Positions 7,393 to 15,739 of a stretch of 19,326 bases of DNA are shown here, one piece after another. This stretch comes from JBBIJR01 sp037445875. Lineage in GTDB: Bacteria > CLD3 > SB21. How positions within the stretch are numbered: position 1 is the first letter of the stretch; the number at the start of each line of letters is the position of its first letter. The notes beneath the pieces were generated by a model. That model did not search any database, was not told the DNA's origin, and worked only from the letters and a program-made list of their open reading frames with translations. The stretch is taken from positions 1 to 19,326 of the forward strand of contig JBBIJR010000069.1 in NCBI GenBank assembly GCA_037445875.1, in the 5' to 3' direction. A program made the translations under genes and the position numbers.

Positions 7393-8319
7393 TTACCACC
7401 CCCGCTTCGACAGGTGTTCGTCCTCGCCCAGGCTTTCCATCGTGATGCCGACCATGGCTTCCCCGAGGCCCGTGGAGACCTCGGCCAGGATGTTTGGATC
7501 GCGGAAATGCGTGGCCGCTTTAACGATGGCCTGCGCCCGTTTGGCAGGGTCGCCCGACTTGAAGATCCCGGAACCGACGAACACGGCCTCGGCGCCTAGC
7601 TGCATAACCAGCGCGGCGTCCGCGGGCGTGGCAATGCCTCCGGCCGAAAAATTCGGCACCGGGAGACGGCCGTGCCCGGCCACCCACCGCACGAGTTCGT
7701 ACGGCGCGCCCAGGTTCTTGGCTTCGGCCATCAGTTCGTCCTCGCCCATCACCGTGAGCTTCTTGATGTGGCCTACGATGGCCCGGATGTGGCGCACCGC
7801 CTCCACCACGTTGCCCGTGCCGGCCTCGCCTTTGGTGCGGATCATGGCCGCCCCTTCGCCGATTCTCCGAAGCGCCTCACCGAGGTTGACTGCACCGCAT
7901 ACGAACGGCACCTTGAAGTCGTGCTTGTAAATGTGGTGCGTCTCGTCCGCGGGTGTCAGGACCTCGCTCTCGTCGATGAAGTCCACTCCCAACGACTCGA
8001 GGATCTGAGCCTCGACGAAATGGCCGATCCGTGCCTTGGCCATCACCGGTATGGTCACGGCCTCCATGATCTTGCGGATCATTTCCGGGTCGCTCATGCG
8101 TGCGACCCCTCCGTCTCTGCGAATGTCCGCAGGGACACGTTCCAGCGCCATCACCGCGCAGGCACCGGCGTCTTCCGCGATCCGGGCGTGGTCGGCATTG
8201 ACGACGTCCATGATGACGCCGCCCTTGAGCATCTCCGCCAATCCCACCTTCACTTTGAAGGTGCCCGTCAGAACCCTTTCCTCGGTCTGACCGTTGCCGC
8301 CTTTTGTGTTTGCTTCCAT
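7393..8319 (-). CDS. pdxS: Pyridoxal 5'-phosphate synthase subunit PdxS
   Basis: The synthase subunit that makes PLP directly from ribose 5-phosphate, glyceraldehyde 3-phosphate and ammonia supplied by PdxT. A (beta/alpha)8 barrel of 308 residues, slightly longer than the usual ~294 because of an N-terminal extension rich in Gly/Glu/Thr (1-18). Key residues: Asp38 in VIMDVVNADHA, the substrate-binding Lys95 in PVMAKARIGH, and the second active lysine Lys163 in MIRTKGEAGTG. The conserved MALERVPADIRRDGGVARM, FIDESEVLTPAD and FAAGGIATPADAA-type segments (here NFSAGGIATPADAA) are present. ATG 8319 has GGAAGAAAG upstream. It sits 64 bases downstream of an EamA exporter gene, the largest gap in this half of the run, so an extra promoter is possible. 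Confidence 0.97.
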   Translation of the reverse strand: MEANTKGGNGQTEERVLTGTFKVKVGLAEMLKGGVIMDVVNADHARIAEDAGACAVMALERVPADIRRDGGVARMSDPEMIRKIMEAVTIPVMAKARIGHFVEAQILESLGVDFIDESEVLTPADETHHIYKHDFKVPFVCGAVNLGEALRRIGEGAAMIRTKGEAGTGNVVEAVRHIRAIVGHIKKLTVMGEDELMAEAKNLGAPYELVRWVAGHGRLPVPNFSAGGIATPADAALVMQLGAEAVFVGSGIFKSGDPAKRAQAIVKAATHFRDPNILAEVSTGLGEAMVGITMESLGEDEHLSKRGW

Positions 8320-8383
8320 GGCTTTCTTCCTTGTGTATCAATGGTATGGTTTTATGGACCGCTGTTGCACGGGATTTCCAATT

Positions 8384-9346
8384 TTAAGCATGCATCTCTT
8401 CCTCGACGCAGATCTTGGGCACGGTCGGCTTCCGGGATGTCGGAGGCATGCCGAGAAACGCGCGGAACTTCTCCGGATCGAGCACGTTGACGAAATAGAC
8501 GCCGACGAGAATCAGCGACGTACCGGCCAGGACGTTGAAGCCCAGGGCCTCGTTGCGGAGCAGCCAGCCGAGCAGAATCGCCACTACCGGAATGCACAGC
8601 GTGATCACCGACGCCTCCATAACACTCACTTTCTTGATTACCCACATGTAGAGTACGAACGCAACGGCGGAGCCGACGATCGCGAGATACGACACGGCAA
8701 ATACCGCGTTGAAGGACAGCCGGAACCGCGAGGGGTCCTCCGCGATTAAACCCAGCGTGGTAAGGCTCACAGCCGCCACGCCCAGCTGAACGGTCGTGTT
8801 GGTCACGGCGTGGATCTTCTCCGCGTGCTTCTTCGCGTAGACGCTGATGAACGCCCCGCTCAGCGAGCCGACAATAATGGCGAGATCGCCTTTGAGTGAA
8901 AGTGAGATGTGGGCAAGATCGCGAAGGAAGATCAACACCACACCGACGAAACTCACCGTGATGCCGAACAGCTGGGACCACGTGATGCGGTGGTCGTTCA
9001 TCATGAAGTAACCCATTCCCGCGACAAAGAACGGCATCGTGGCGAACAGGATGGCCGCCACGGCCGAGTCGATGAATTGCTCCGCCCAGAAGACGGCCGC
9101 ATAGTCGATCGACTGGAAGGCGCCCAACACGAGCATCACTTTCCATTTCTCCGGATCCGTCGGAAAGGGAATTCGTTGAACCTTCATGAACAAGAACAGC
9201 AGAACCGTTGCGAGAAAGAACCTCGTGCCGGCGAACAGGAACGGCGGCAGATCCTCCAGGCCGAATTTGATGGCGATCCAGGTTGAGCCCCAGATCAGGC
9301 AGAGGGTGGCGATGACGAGCGAGGGCAGATAGGCGCTTCGGCTCAT
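8384..9346 (-). CDS. EamA/DMT-family exporter
   Basis: A 320-residue drug/metabolite transporter with ten hydrophobic segments, made of two EamA repeats (about residues 5-140 and 155-290). The first repeat shows the standard ATLCLIWGSTWIAIKFGLEDLPP (about 13-35) and FWAEQFIDSAVAAILFATMPFF; the second includes AFVLYMWVIKKVSVMEAS and LLGWLLRNEALG. EamA proteins usually export amino acids, cysteine pathway metabolites or other small molecules; the substrate cannot be read from sequence. The start at 9346 is preceded by GGAGGATACG; an in-frame ATG further upstream lies inside the neighbouring DinB gene and is rejected. EamA genes are frequently found under MocR-type regulators such as the one in this run. 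Confidence 0.88.
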   Translation of the reverse strand: MSRSAYLPSLVIATLCLIWGSTWIAIKFGLEDLPPFLFAGTRFFLATVLLFLFMKVQRIPFPTDPEKWKVMLVLGAFQSIDYAAVFWAEQFIDSAVAAILFATMPFFVAGMGYFMMNDHRITWSQLFGITVSFVGVVLIFLRDLAHISLSLKGDLAIIVGSLSGAFISVYAKKHAEKIHAVTNTTVQLGVAAVSLTTLGLIAEDPSRFRLSFNAVFAVSYLAIVGSAVAFVLYMWVIKKVSVMEASVITLCIPVVAILLGWLLRNEALGFNVLAGTSLILVGVYFVNVLDPEKFRAFLGMPPTSRKPTVPKICVEEEMHA

Positions 9347-9371
9347 CGTATCCTCCGCACGTTCGCGTCCA

Positions 9372-9893
9372 TCACCATGACTCCCTCTCCCGCAGCGTCG
9401 TGATGTGGGCCGTGTGATGCCGTCCGTGCCATGCATAGAGGCTCAACAGCGCGTTGAGGTTCATGACGCCGCTTTCCGGATGATTGATCGTGCGATCGAA
9501 CACGCGCTCATCGAGATGCCGGAGCAGCTTGACCCACCGTTCGTGAACTGCTTCGAGGATTCTCAGAGACACTTCGACCGGCTCGCGCGAGTCCGACAGG
9601 CCGGCCCAGGCGTCCTGGTTGTATGGCTTGATGGTCGGCTGCTCCTCGGTGAGGCCCAGTTTGAACCGCACGTATGCGTTCACGTGGCTGTCGGCGACGT
9701 GGTGCACCAGTTGCCGAACCGTCCAGCCTCCTTCGCGATACGGCGTGTCGAGCTGTTTGTCCGTAAGTCCGGCGAGGGCCTTGCGCAGAAGCGACGGCAA
9801 TTCGCCAATCTGATCGAGCAGTGTCTTGCGTCGCTGCGGCGTCAACCGCGGTTCGGGTTGGAACTTTCCTCTCGGATACTTCGGGTCACTCAT
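9372..9893 (-). CDS. YfiT/BstA-like DinB protein (putative metal-dependent hydrolase or thiol transferase)
   Basis: A 173-residue DinB-superfamily protein strongly resembling Bacillus YfiT, a Ni/Zn-binding member studied as BstA, a bacillithiol S-transferase. Shared features are the N-terminal YPRGKFQPEPRLT, QLDTPYREGGWTVRQLVHH (47-65), DSHVNAYVRFKLGLTEE (68-84), IKPYNQDAWAGL, and the C-terminal YAWHGRHHTAH (153-163). His64/65 and His156, His159, His163 are the metal-ligand candidates. Full length, all motifs intact. ATG 9893 follows AAAGGACG. It lies 38 bases after the PaiB-like gene and 25 before the EamA gene. The family match is known; whether this organism makes bacillithiol, and whether the protein uses it, is inference. 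Confidence 0.9.
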   Translation of the reverse strand: MSDPKYPRGKFQPEPRLTPQRRKTLLDQIGELPSLLRKALAGLTDKQLDTPYREGGWTVRQLVHHVADSHVNAYVRFKLGLTEEQPTIKPYNQDAWAGLSDSREPVEVSLRILEAVHERWVKLLRHLDERVFDRTINHPESGVMNLNALLSLYAWHGRHHTAHITTLRERESW

Positions 9894-9931
9894 GTTCGTC
9901 CTTTGGTTTCAAACAGTTTTCGGATATCGTG

Positions 9932-10561
9932 TCATGTGCCTTTTCTCAACGTACGGTTCTCCTCCATCAACTGTGCGACCCCCAACGCCCCCGCTTCTCC
10001 GCGTTCCTTGAGCTTTGCAATAATGTTTTCGTAATCGCGTTCGTGTCGGTTCTGGCTGAGTTTGAACGCCGCTTCGATACGTTCAACGCGGACCCTGAAG
10101 GCGAACAGGGCACCTGCTTCTTTGTCAAAGTAGCCCCGTGTCATGGAGTCGATCGTGCAAAGGCCCGCGGGTTCGTATCGTTCGATCATTTGCGCCATGA
10201 CGCGGCGGAATCCTTCCGGATCGGTCACGGGTCCCGACGTACCGTAGACGTGTACCGCCGCGTAGTTCCTGGTGGGGACGTTCATACTATCGTACCAGCC
10301 GGGCGACACATACGCATGCGGTCCCAGAAAGATCGCGAGGACCGGAAGGCCGGATTCGAAGTCTTCCCGCTGCGGATTGCTTCGCGCCACGTGTCCGTAC
10401 AACCACTCCGAACCGTCGGCGTCTGTGTGAAATTCGAGCGGTATATGCGTTGCCCTCATTTCACCGTTGAGCGTCGTCACCACGGTCGAGAATGTGTACG
10501 TCCGGATCATTTCGCGCACACGGTCCTCGTCGGATTGTTCGAATCGTCGCGGAACGTACAT
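9932..10561 (-). CDS. PaiB-like FMN-binding split-barrel protein
   Basis: A 209-residue protein of the PaiB family, annotated as FMN-binding negative transcriptional regulator in Bacillus (protease/sporulation control), with a flavin-reductase-like split barrel. Visible motifs: N-terminal MYVPRRFEQSD, LNGEMRATHIPLEF (about 31-44), GHVARSNPQ (56-64), FLGPHAYVSPGWYD (78-91), VPTRNYAAVHVYG (95-107; most homologues have VPTWNY, so Trp is replaced by Arg98), and KLSQNRHERDYENII near the C-terminus. Size matches the family (about 205). ATG 10561 overlaps the stop of the preceding DinB gene by one base (TGATG) and has GGAGAT upstream. There is no clear HTH, so an enzymatic flavin role is as likely as DNA binding. 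Confidence 0.88.
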   Translation of the reverse strand: MYVPRRFEQSDEDRVREMIRTYTFSTVVTTLNGEMRATHIPLEFHTDADGSEWLYGHVARSNPQREDFESGLPVLAIFLGPHAYVSPGWYDSMNVPTRNYAAVHVYGTSGPVTDPEGFRRVMAQMIERYEPAGLCTIDSMTRGYFDKEAGALFAFRVRVERIEAAFKLSQNRHERDYENIIAKLKERGEAGALGVAQLMEENRTLRKGT

Positions 10562-11025
10562 CAGATCTCCTTCCGCGCGTACGCGATATAATCGGTCAAC
10601 GGAGGCGCCACACCGCATCGGCGGATTTCCATCGCGATCTGCCCCCGGTGATACGTGGAGTGGTTGATCACGTGCACGAGGATGTCGTGGACCGTGTTGT
10701 CGTATGCCACGCCCTTCGTGTTGCGATAACGGACGGTCCGCCCAAGGTCGTGGGGACCGAGACGGTCGAGCCACCGCGTCCACAGATCGTATAGTTCGAC
10801 CCCTTTCGCCGCTATGTCGACCGCGGACCACCCGGTCCACACGGACCGGATATGGTCGTAGCGGCCCTGAATGCGGTGATACCACAGGAATTCCGTCTCG
10901 ATGATGTGACTCATGATGGCCATGGCCTTGTCGGACGCGGAGGGAAGTTCCTGCAGGCTCGCGAGCATCGTTTCATTGACCGCACGATCGTATGCGAGCA
11001 TCGCTCGAAAATATTCTCGTTCCAT
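10561..11025 (-). CDS. DinB family protein
   Basis: A 154-residue protein of the classical DinB branch. It has MEREYFRAMLAYDRAVNE at the start, MSHIIETEFLWYHRIQG (38-54) with His40, and the diagnostic HDILVHVINHSTYHRGQIAMEI (113-134), giving His118, His122 and His126 for metal binding. Complete length. ATG 11025 is preceded by AAAGGACAG; a longer frame to 11109 lies in the preceding gene. It follows the NTF2-like gene by 35 bases and overlaps the PaiB-like gene by one base. DinB genes of this branch are often damage- or stress-induced, but no LexA-type site is seen and the gene is inside the operon. Biochemical role unknown. Confidence 0.9.
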   Translation of the reverse strand: MEREYFRAMLAYDRAVNETMLASLQELPSASDKAMAIMSHIIETEFLWYHRIQGRYDHIRSVWTGWSAVDIAAKGVELYDLWTRWLDRLGPHDLGRTVRYRNTKGVAYDNTVHDILVHVINHSTYHRGQIAMEIRRCGVAPPLTDYIAYARKEI

Positions 11026-11060
11026 CGACTGTCCTTTGCTATACACGTTCCTGGCCTTCC

Positions 11061-11438
11061 TCAGGCCGGCCGCTCCTGGCGGTGCCACCACTCGAGCAGA
11101 TCGGTGCACAGCCCGTTCGAATCAAAGGTGAGCAGGAACACCCCGTCCAGCTTTGCCCGGATGTTCGTTGTGACTCGCAGGTATTCCGCCCACCAGCGCA
11201 CGACGGCGCGCAGGCCGGTAAGGGCAATGATCTCGTAGGTGAACTTCACGTCTTTCTGAATATCGGTATTCTCTTTCCAGTACCGCTCGATAGCCTCGCC
11301 GCCGATCATAGGGTCGTCGAACGGCACTTCACGGTATGAGGCCCGTTCTCCGAAGAGACGCTGGGCCGCCGCTCGGTCGCTGGTCTCCCACGCCCTGCCG
11401 TAGGCATCGAGCCAGCGCCTAAGTTCCTGGTCGGTCAT
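11061..11438 (-). CDS. NTF2/SnoaL-like protein
   Basis: A small soluble protein (125 residues from 11438) with a cone-shaped NTF2/SnoaL-like fold. Typical signs are the N-terminal helix MTDQELRRWLDAYGRAWE, a DRAAAQRLFGERASYREVPFDDP segment, GGEAIERYWKEN (about 46-57), and the C-terminal beta strands AVVRWWAEYL and KLDGVFLLTFDSNGLCTDLLEWWHRQE. NTF2 folds serve as isomerases, dehydratases or binding proteins, so no reaction is claimed. Two starts are possible: 11438 with GGGGAG upstream (chosen), and 11462, which would form a 4-nt ATGA overlap with the MocR-type gene like other junctions in this run. Confidence 0.82.
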   Translation of the reverse strand: MTDQELRRWLDAYGRAWETSDRAAAQRLFGERASYREVPFDDPMIGGEAIERYWKENTDIQKDVKFTYEIIALTGLRAVVRWWAEYLRVTTNIRAKLDGVFLLTFDSNGLCTDLLEWWHRQERPA

Positions 11439-11458
11439 CGCTTTCTCCCCGGTCGACT

Positions 11459-12994
11459 TCATATCACCGGCGCCAGCTGGCTCTCGAGGACCCGGGAGCC
11501 TTCCTGGTGAACGAGCATTTGCTTTAGAATATCGCCGAGGATGTGCACGCCTTCGTCGATCTTTTCCGGAGGATACGATACGAAGCCCAGCCGCATCCCG
11601 TTGTCCGTGCCGGGCTGAGCGGCAAAGAATTTCTTCGGCGTGAACAGGACGTTCTGCTTGCGGGATTCCATCAGAGCTTCATAGGCGCTTACCGATGCAG
11701 GCAGCTCCACCCACTCGAAAAGTCCTCCCGGCGCTTGTTCGTACTGACACCCTTCCGGGAAATACCTTGCGATCGCCTGATGCATGGCGTCCCGCCGCTC
11801 GCGCAGGATTTTGAGCTTCTTCTTCAGGTACCTGTCAAAATATCCCTTTTCGCAGAATTCCAGAATGGCGCCCTGCAGAAGGTAACTGTTCTGCCAGTCC
11901 GTGACCTTCTTGGCAAAGATTAACTTACGTAGGAATTCCGGGTGGACGCTGATGATCCAACCGAGGCGGATACCGTGAAAGAGAATCTTGGAAAAACTTC
12001 CCACCGAGATTACCACACCCGTGTCGTCAAGCACGTAGAGCGGGAGTACGTCCTTGCCGTCGAAGCGCAATTCGTTCGCATACTGGTCCTCCACGATCGG
12101 CACACCGTAGTGGCCCGCCAGAGAAAGCAGTTGTCTTCGCCGTTCCATCGACATCGTGCGGCACGTGGGGTTGTGAAACGTCGGTACCGTGTAGATCATC
12201 TTGACCTTCTGGCGTTCGAGCACCGTCTGCAGCACGTCGAGACGCATGCCCTCCTGATCCAGAGGAATGCCGATCACGTTGGCGCCAAGCGCGTTGAATA
12301 CCCGCAGCGCTCCGCGATACGTCAATTCCTCCGTGACCACCACGTCGCCCGGATTGACCAGCACACGGCCGATGAGATCCAGTCCCTGCTGGATTCCGTT
12401 GACCATCACGACCTCTTCGGGCCGCACGTTCATACCGCGGCGGATGAGGAACTTCGGCAGAAATTCGAGGAAGGGCCGAAAGCCCTGCGTGTCGCCCATT
12501 TCGAGAAGGTCTACACCGTATTTCTGGATGGCCTGGTACGTGCAGTTCTGGAACTCTCTCAACGGAAAGATGTGTTTGTCCGGAACGACGGACGCAAAAG
12601 AGATGGCGTCGTGCGGCTTGAAACACGTTCGGGCCACGATCTCGATGTTAGCCAGCGTCGTGTCCTCGGCGTTGGCCCAGGCCCCGGCGTACAGGCCTTC
12701 AAAGCTGAACCGCGTGGAGCGCACGGGACGGATGCGGGCCGGGGGCTGCAGGACGGCGTGGCGATTGACAAACGTTCCGCGTCCCACGTCCGAGTACACC
12801 AGACCTTTGACCTCGAGCTCCTGATACGCCTGAACGACCGTGTTGCGATGCACCTGCAGGTTCTGAGCGAGTTCGCGCGTCGCGGGCAGTTTCTCATCGG
12901 GTTTCAGGATGCCCCCGCGGATCAGATCTGCGATTCGAGACTCGATCTGCACATACAGCGGAATCCCGCCTTCTTTGTCGAGTTCAAATAACAT
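11459..12994 (-). CDS. MocR-family regulator (GntR HTH fused to PLP-dependent aminotransferase fold)
   Basis: A 511-residue transcription factor with an N-terminal GntR winged helix (about 8-78: IPLYVQIESRIADLIRGG, LPATRELAQNLQVHRNTVVQAYQELEVKGLV, GRGTFV) fused to a fold-type I aminotransferase domain (about 110-500). In the latter, HNPT (274-277), the PLP-ring Asp303 in VEDQYANELRF and the Schiff-base Lys336 in SVGSFSKILFHGIRLGW are present, so PLP binding is expected. MocR proteins sense PLP or amino acids and control B6 synthesis (PdxR), GABA use or EamA exporters. With pdxS/pdxT in the same gene run, a PdxR-like role is the best inference, but sequence alone does not fix it. ATG 12994 overlaps the methyltransferase stop by 11 bases and has GAGGTG upstream. 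Confidence 0.93.
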   Translation of the reverse strand: MLFELDKEGGIPLYVQIESRIADLIRGGILKPDEKLPATRELAQNLQVHRNTVVQAYQELEVKGLVYSDVGRGTFVNRHAVLQPPARIRPVRSTRFSFEGLYAGAWANAEDTTLANIEIVARTCFKPHDAISFASVVPDKHIFPLREFQNCTYQAIQKYGVDLLEMGDTQGFRPFLEFLPKFLIRRGMNVRPEEVVMVNGIQQGLDLIGRVLVNPGDVVVTEELTYRGALRVFNALGANVIGIPLDQEGMRLDVLQTVLERQKVKMIYTVPTFHNPTCRTMSMERRRQLLSLAGHYGVPIVEDQYANELRFDGKDVLPLYVLDDTGVVISVGSFSKILFHGIRLGWIISVHPEFLRKLIFAKKVTDWQNSYLLQGAILEFCEKGYFDRYLKKKLKILRERRDAMHQAIARYFPEGCQYEQAPGGLFEWVELPASVSAYEALMESRKQNVLFTPKKFFAAQPGTDNGMRLGFVSYPPEKIDEGVHILGDILKQMLVHQEGSRVLESQLAPVI

Positions 12995-13769
12995 GCTTCA
13001 CCTCGTTGTCGGGATGAACGTATCCGACGCGCATAAAGAGCGGCCAGACCAGACGCCGGGTTGGAGCCGTGCCCCATGCCAGCGCCAGATCCGCACGAAC
13101 GATTTCCACGGGGTCGGTGCCTGTGGCCTCACGGTATTTCCGCACGCTCGACCACGTGCCCAGATAGCCGATCAAACGCTCCAGCGTCCAGTCATGTTGC
13201 ATCGTCAGCTCGGGCGCCGCCAATTCCTGAAATGGAAAAGGAAGCGTGCGGTAACGTTCCTCGACCCAGGCGCGCTGTTTCGGCCAATAGGGCCCGACCA
13301 CCTTTGTATAGAAATGTGCAATAATCCTGTCAATGTCGGGGCCCGCCTCGAACAGATCGTAGGCATAGGCCGCCAGCACGGCTCCCGGGCGCGTCACACG
13401 ATGAACCTCGCAGTAGAAGGCGTCGAAATCGAACCAATGGATGCCGGCCGCAACGGACACCAGATCGACGGACCGATCCGGAAGGCCGCAGGATTCGGCG
13501 GGTGCGACCCGATACCTCACGCGGTCATGGAGTTGTGCGTATCGGATTTGTTCCTCACTTGCGTCGGTGGCCATCACCCGGTCGAAAAACGCGGCCAGTC
13601 CAACGGCCGCCTGCCCGTTACCCGTTGCGCAGTCCCAGGCCGTGTCACGCCGCACGACCAGGGACGCCAGCCATCGGAAGAACGGCGGGGGGTACACCGG
13701 ACGGTATCGGGCGTACCGTTCCGCCCGATCGGAAAAATGATCCTGAAAGATAGGGTGAGCTTCGAGCAT
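12984..13769 (-). CDS. Class I SAM-dependent methyltransferase
   Basis: A 261-residue Methyltransf_11/25-type enzyme. SAM-binding motif I is AWDCATGNGQAAVGLA (45-60); motif II-like VMATDASEEQI (65-75) has Asp69 for the ribose; motif IV SVDLVSVAAGIHWFDFDAF (100-118) and HRVTRPGAVLAAYAY (123-137) follow in the usual order. The N-terminal FQDHFSDRAERYARYRPVYPP is characteristic of a widespread subgroup of uncharacterised small-molecule methyltransferases. The acceptor is unknown. ATG 13769 is one base after the TAG of the PLP lyase gene (GTGTAGGATG), and the 3' end overlaps the MocR-type gene, so translation is coupled on both sides. A longer frame to 13826 lies within the upstream gene and is rejected. 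Confidence 0.9.
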   Translation of the reverse strand: MLEAHPIFQDHFSDRAERYARYRPVYPPPFFRWLASLVVRRDTAWDCATGNGQAAVGLAAFFDRVMATDASEEQIRYAQLHDRVRYRVAPAESCGLPDRSVDLVSVAAGIHWFDFDAFYCEVHRVTRPGAVLAAYAYDLFEAGPDIDRIIAHFYTKVVGPYWPKQRAWVEERYRTLPFPFQELAAPELTMQHDWTLERLIGYLGTWSSVRKYREATGTDPVEIVRADLALAWGTAPTRRLVWPLFMRVGYVHPDNEVKHVI

Positions 13770-13770
13770 C

Positions 13771-14907
13771 CTACACACTCCCGAACGCCTGCTCCATATC
13801 CGCCATGAGGTCTTGCGGCGCTTCAATGCCGACCGACAGGCGCAGCAGCTCGTCCCTGATCCCGATCGACGCGCGATCCCGTTCGGAAAGTCTCGAGTGG
13901 GAAGTGCGCGCGGGAGAACAGATCATCGATTCGACGCCGCCGAGGCTGACGGCCGGTTTGATGAGACTAAGGCCTCGCTGGAATCTCTCGGAGGCGGCAC
14001 GGTCGCCCCGGATCTCGAACGCGACCATACCGCCGAACCCGGACATCTGTCTGCGAGCGACGGCATGGCCCGGATCGTTCTCCAGGCCGGGATAGTATAC
14101 GGCCTTGACTGTGGGATGGCCGGCGAGATACCGTGCCACTTCCATCGCATTTTCATTCTGTTTCGATACGCGCAGGGCGAGCGTCTTAAGGCTGCGTTCG
14201 AGGAGATAGCACGTGTGAGGGTCGAGTGTGCCTCCGAAATGGGTCGCGGAGGCTCGCACGCGGGCCGTCAGTTCCTTCGAAGACACGAGGGTGCCGCAGC
14301 ACAAGTCGCTGTGCCCGCCGAGATACTTTGTTCCGCTGTGAATCACGATGTCGATGCCCAGGTCGATCGGGTTCTGGTTGATCGGTGACGCAAACGTGTT
14401 GTCGATGACGGTCAGGATGCCTTTGCTTCGCGCCAACGCCGCCACTTCTCTAATATCCACGATCCGCAGCAGGGGATTCGACGGTGTTTCGATGTAGATC
14501 ATCCTGGTGTTCGGTTTTACGGCCCGTTCAATATCTCCGGCGATCGTACCGTCGACGAGGGTAAAGTCGATACCGAACCGTTCGAGGTCCGTGTGCACAA
14601 GGCGAAACGTACCGCCGTACAGATCGCTCTGGAACACGGCGTGATCGCCCGACTTTAACAAAGCGAACAGCGTCGTACTGATGGCTGCCATGCCCGACCC
14701 GAAGATCACGCCGTCCTCCCCGTGTTCCAGCGCCGCCATCTTCTCGACCACTGCTCGCTGGTTGGGAGTATTGAAATATCGCGGATATACGATCCCCCCG
14801 CCGTCGAGATAGCCGGTGGCCGTCGAAGTAAAGATCGGCGAGTTCGCGCCGTGCGTCACGGTATCGTGTACCGCGCCAATGTGTACGCACTGGGTGGGTT
14901 TGAGCAT
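13771..14907 (-). CDS. Cystathionine gamma-lyase/gamma-synthase family PLP enzyme
   Basis: A 378-residue Cys/Met-metabolism PLP enzyme (fold type I, transsulfuration family), of normal family length. Seen: YPRYFNTPNQRAVVEKMAALE (41-61), FGSGMAAISTTLFALLKSGD (69-88), YGGTFR (97-102), YIETPSNPLLRIVDI (138-152), PLP Asp169 in VIDNTFASP and Schiff-base Lys194 in VIHSGTKYLGGHSD. The C-terminal LGGVESMICSPARTSHS is the standard family block. Cystathionine gamma-lyase, beta-lyase, gamma-synthase and methionine gamma-lyase cannot be told apart safely by eye; gamma-lyase/synthase is the default. It would supply cysteine, homocysteine or sulfide in the cytoplasm. ATG 14907 has AAGGAG 7 bases upstream, in the 13-base gap after the MOSC gene stop. 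Confidence 0.93.
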   Translation of the reverse strand: MLKPTQCVHIGAVHDTVTHGANSPIFTSTATGYLDGGGIVYPRYFNTPNQRAVVEKMAALEHGEDGVIFGSGMAAISTTLFALLKSGDHAVFQSDLYGGTFRLVHTDLERFGIDFTLVDGTIAGDIERAVKPNTRMIYIETPSNPLLRIVDIREVAALARSKGILTVIDNTFASPINQNPIDLGIDIVIHSGTKYLGGHSDLCCGTLVSSKELTARVRASATHFGGTLDPHTCYLLERSLKTLALRVSKQNENAMEVARYLAGHPTVKAVYYPGLENDPGHAVARRQMSGFGGMVAFEIRGDRAASERFQRGLSLIKPAVSLGGVESMICSPARTSHSRLSERDRASIGIRDELLRLSVGIEAPQDLMADMEQAFGSV

Positions 14908-14920
14908 AGGCTACTCCTTA

Positions 14921-15739
14921 TCATCGTGTGTCTTTGTACTCAAGCACTTCGACCGTCATTCCAACCGCCACACCTCCTTCGCCCGGCGCATGCAGCAGAT
15001 TCTGCGCGAAGAGTACATTTCCCTTTTCATTGCGCCGGTACGTGGCCAATGTGGCAAGCGGTTCGCGGCCTTTTTCGCCTGTGGCCGGATCGATCGTCGT
15101 CACGACGCACCGCGCACACGGCTTGACCACATGAAAGACCCGAGAACCGATGCGGATCGTTTTCCACGTGTCTTCTTCATATGGTTGTGCGCCCGTCACG
15201 ACCAGGTTGGATCGGAAGCGGTTCATGGTCAGCCGCATCCTGGCGCGTTCGCTCAGATCCCGCAGGGACGACTCGGAAGCGAGCAGGAACGGATACCCGT
15301 CCTGGAAGCCCGTCTGGTCATCTTCGTGTCGTCGGTAGCGTCCATCCACGTCTCTCCGGAATCCGCTGTGCATGTGCACCAGGCGGCAGGCGACGCCCAG
15401 GTATCGTTCCAGGAACGACGATGCCTCGTCGCCGCAATCTTCCACTTCGACCGTATCGTCCCATATCCGGACCTTACGCCGGGTTCGGGCGGGATCCGTG
15501 AACGGCACCTCCAGGGAACCCAGAAACGGCGCCTGCAACTCGATCGCCGTTTCCGTGGGGCGCGCATCGAGCAGCGTGAGCCGGGGGTGGTCACGCTGAG
15601 TCAGCGCCACACCATCGGGACCGACGATCATATACCGTCGGTCGTGCACCAGCCCGAAGCGGTCGATCGCCGATTCCTGCAGCGACAGGGCCCGGCACGA
15701 TTTGATCGGATAAATATATATGGCGCTCAGCGTAGTCAT
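14921..15739 (-). CDS. MOSC domain protein, YcbX/mARC-like
   Basis: A 272-residue protein with an N-terminal MOSC_N beta-barrel (about 1-120: LSAIYIYPIKSCRALSLQES, GLVHDRRYMIVGPDG) followed by the MOSC domain (about 140-268). SNLVVTGAQPYEEDTWKTIRIG (177-198) and KPCARCVVTTIDPATG (206-221), with Cys208/Cys211, match the molybdenum-cofactor segment of mARC and YcbX. These reduce N-hydroxylated compounds such as 6-hydroxylaminopurine. No ferredoxin domain is attached, unlike E. coli YcbX, so an external electron donor is needed. The ATG overlaps the DinB stop by ATGA. A detoxifying reductase is the best inference. Confidence 0.9.
   Translation of the reverse strand: MTTLSAIYIYPIKSCRALSLQESAIDRFGLVHDRRYMIVGPDGVALTQRDHPRLTLLDARPTETAIELQAPFLGSLEVPFTDPARTRRKVRIWDDTVEVEDCGDEASSFLERYLGVACRLVHMHSGFRRDVDGRYRRHEDDQTGFQDGYPFLLASESSLRDLSERARMRLTMNRFRSNLVVTGAQPYEEDTWKTIRIGSRVFHVVKPCARCVVTTIDPATGEKGREPLATLATYRRNEKGNVLFAQNLLHAPGEGGVAVGMTVEVLEYKDTR

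Noticed and set aside
11942..12991. Plus-strand open frame of 349 codons opposite the MocR-type gene
   Set aside because: The minus-strand frame has full HTH and PLP motifs; the antisense frame shows none.
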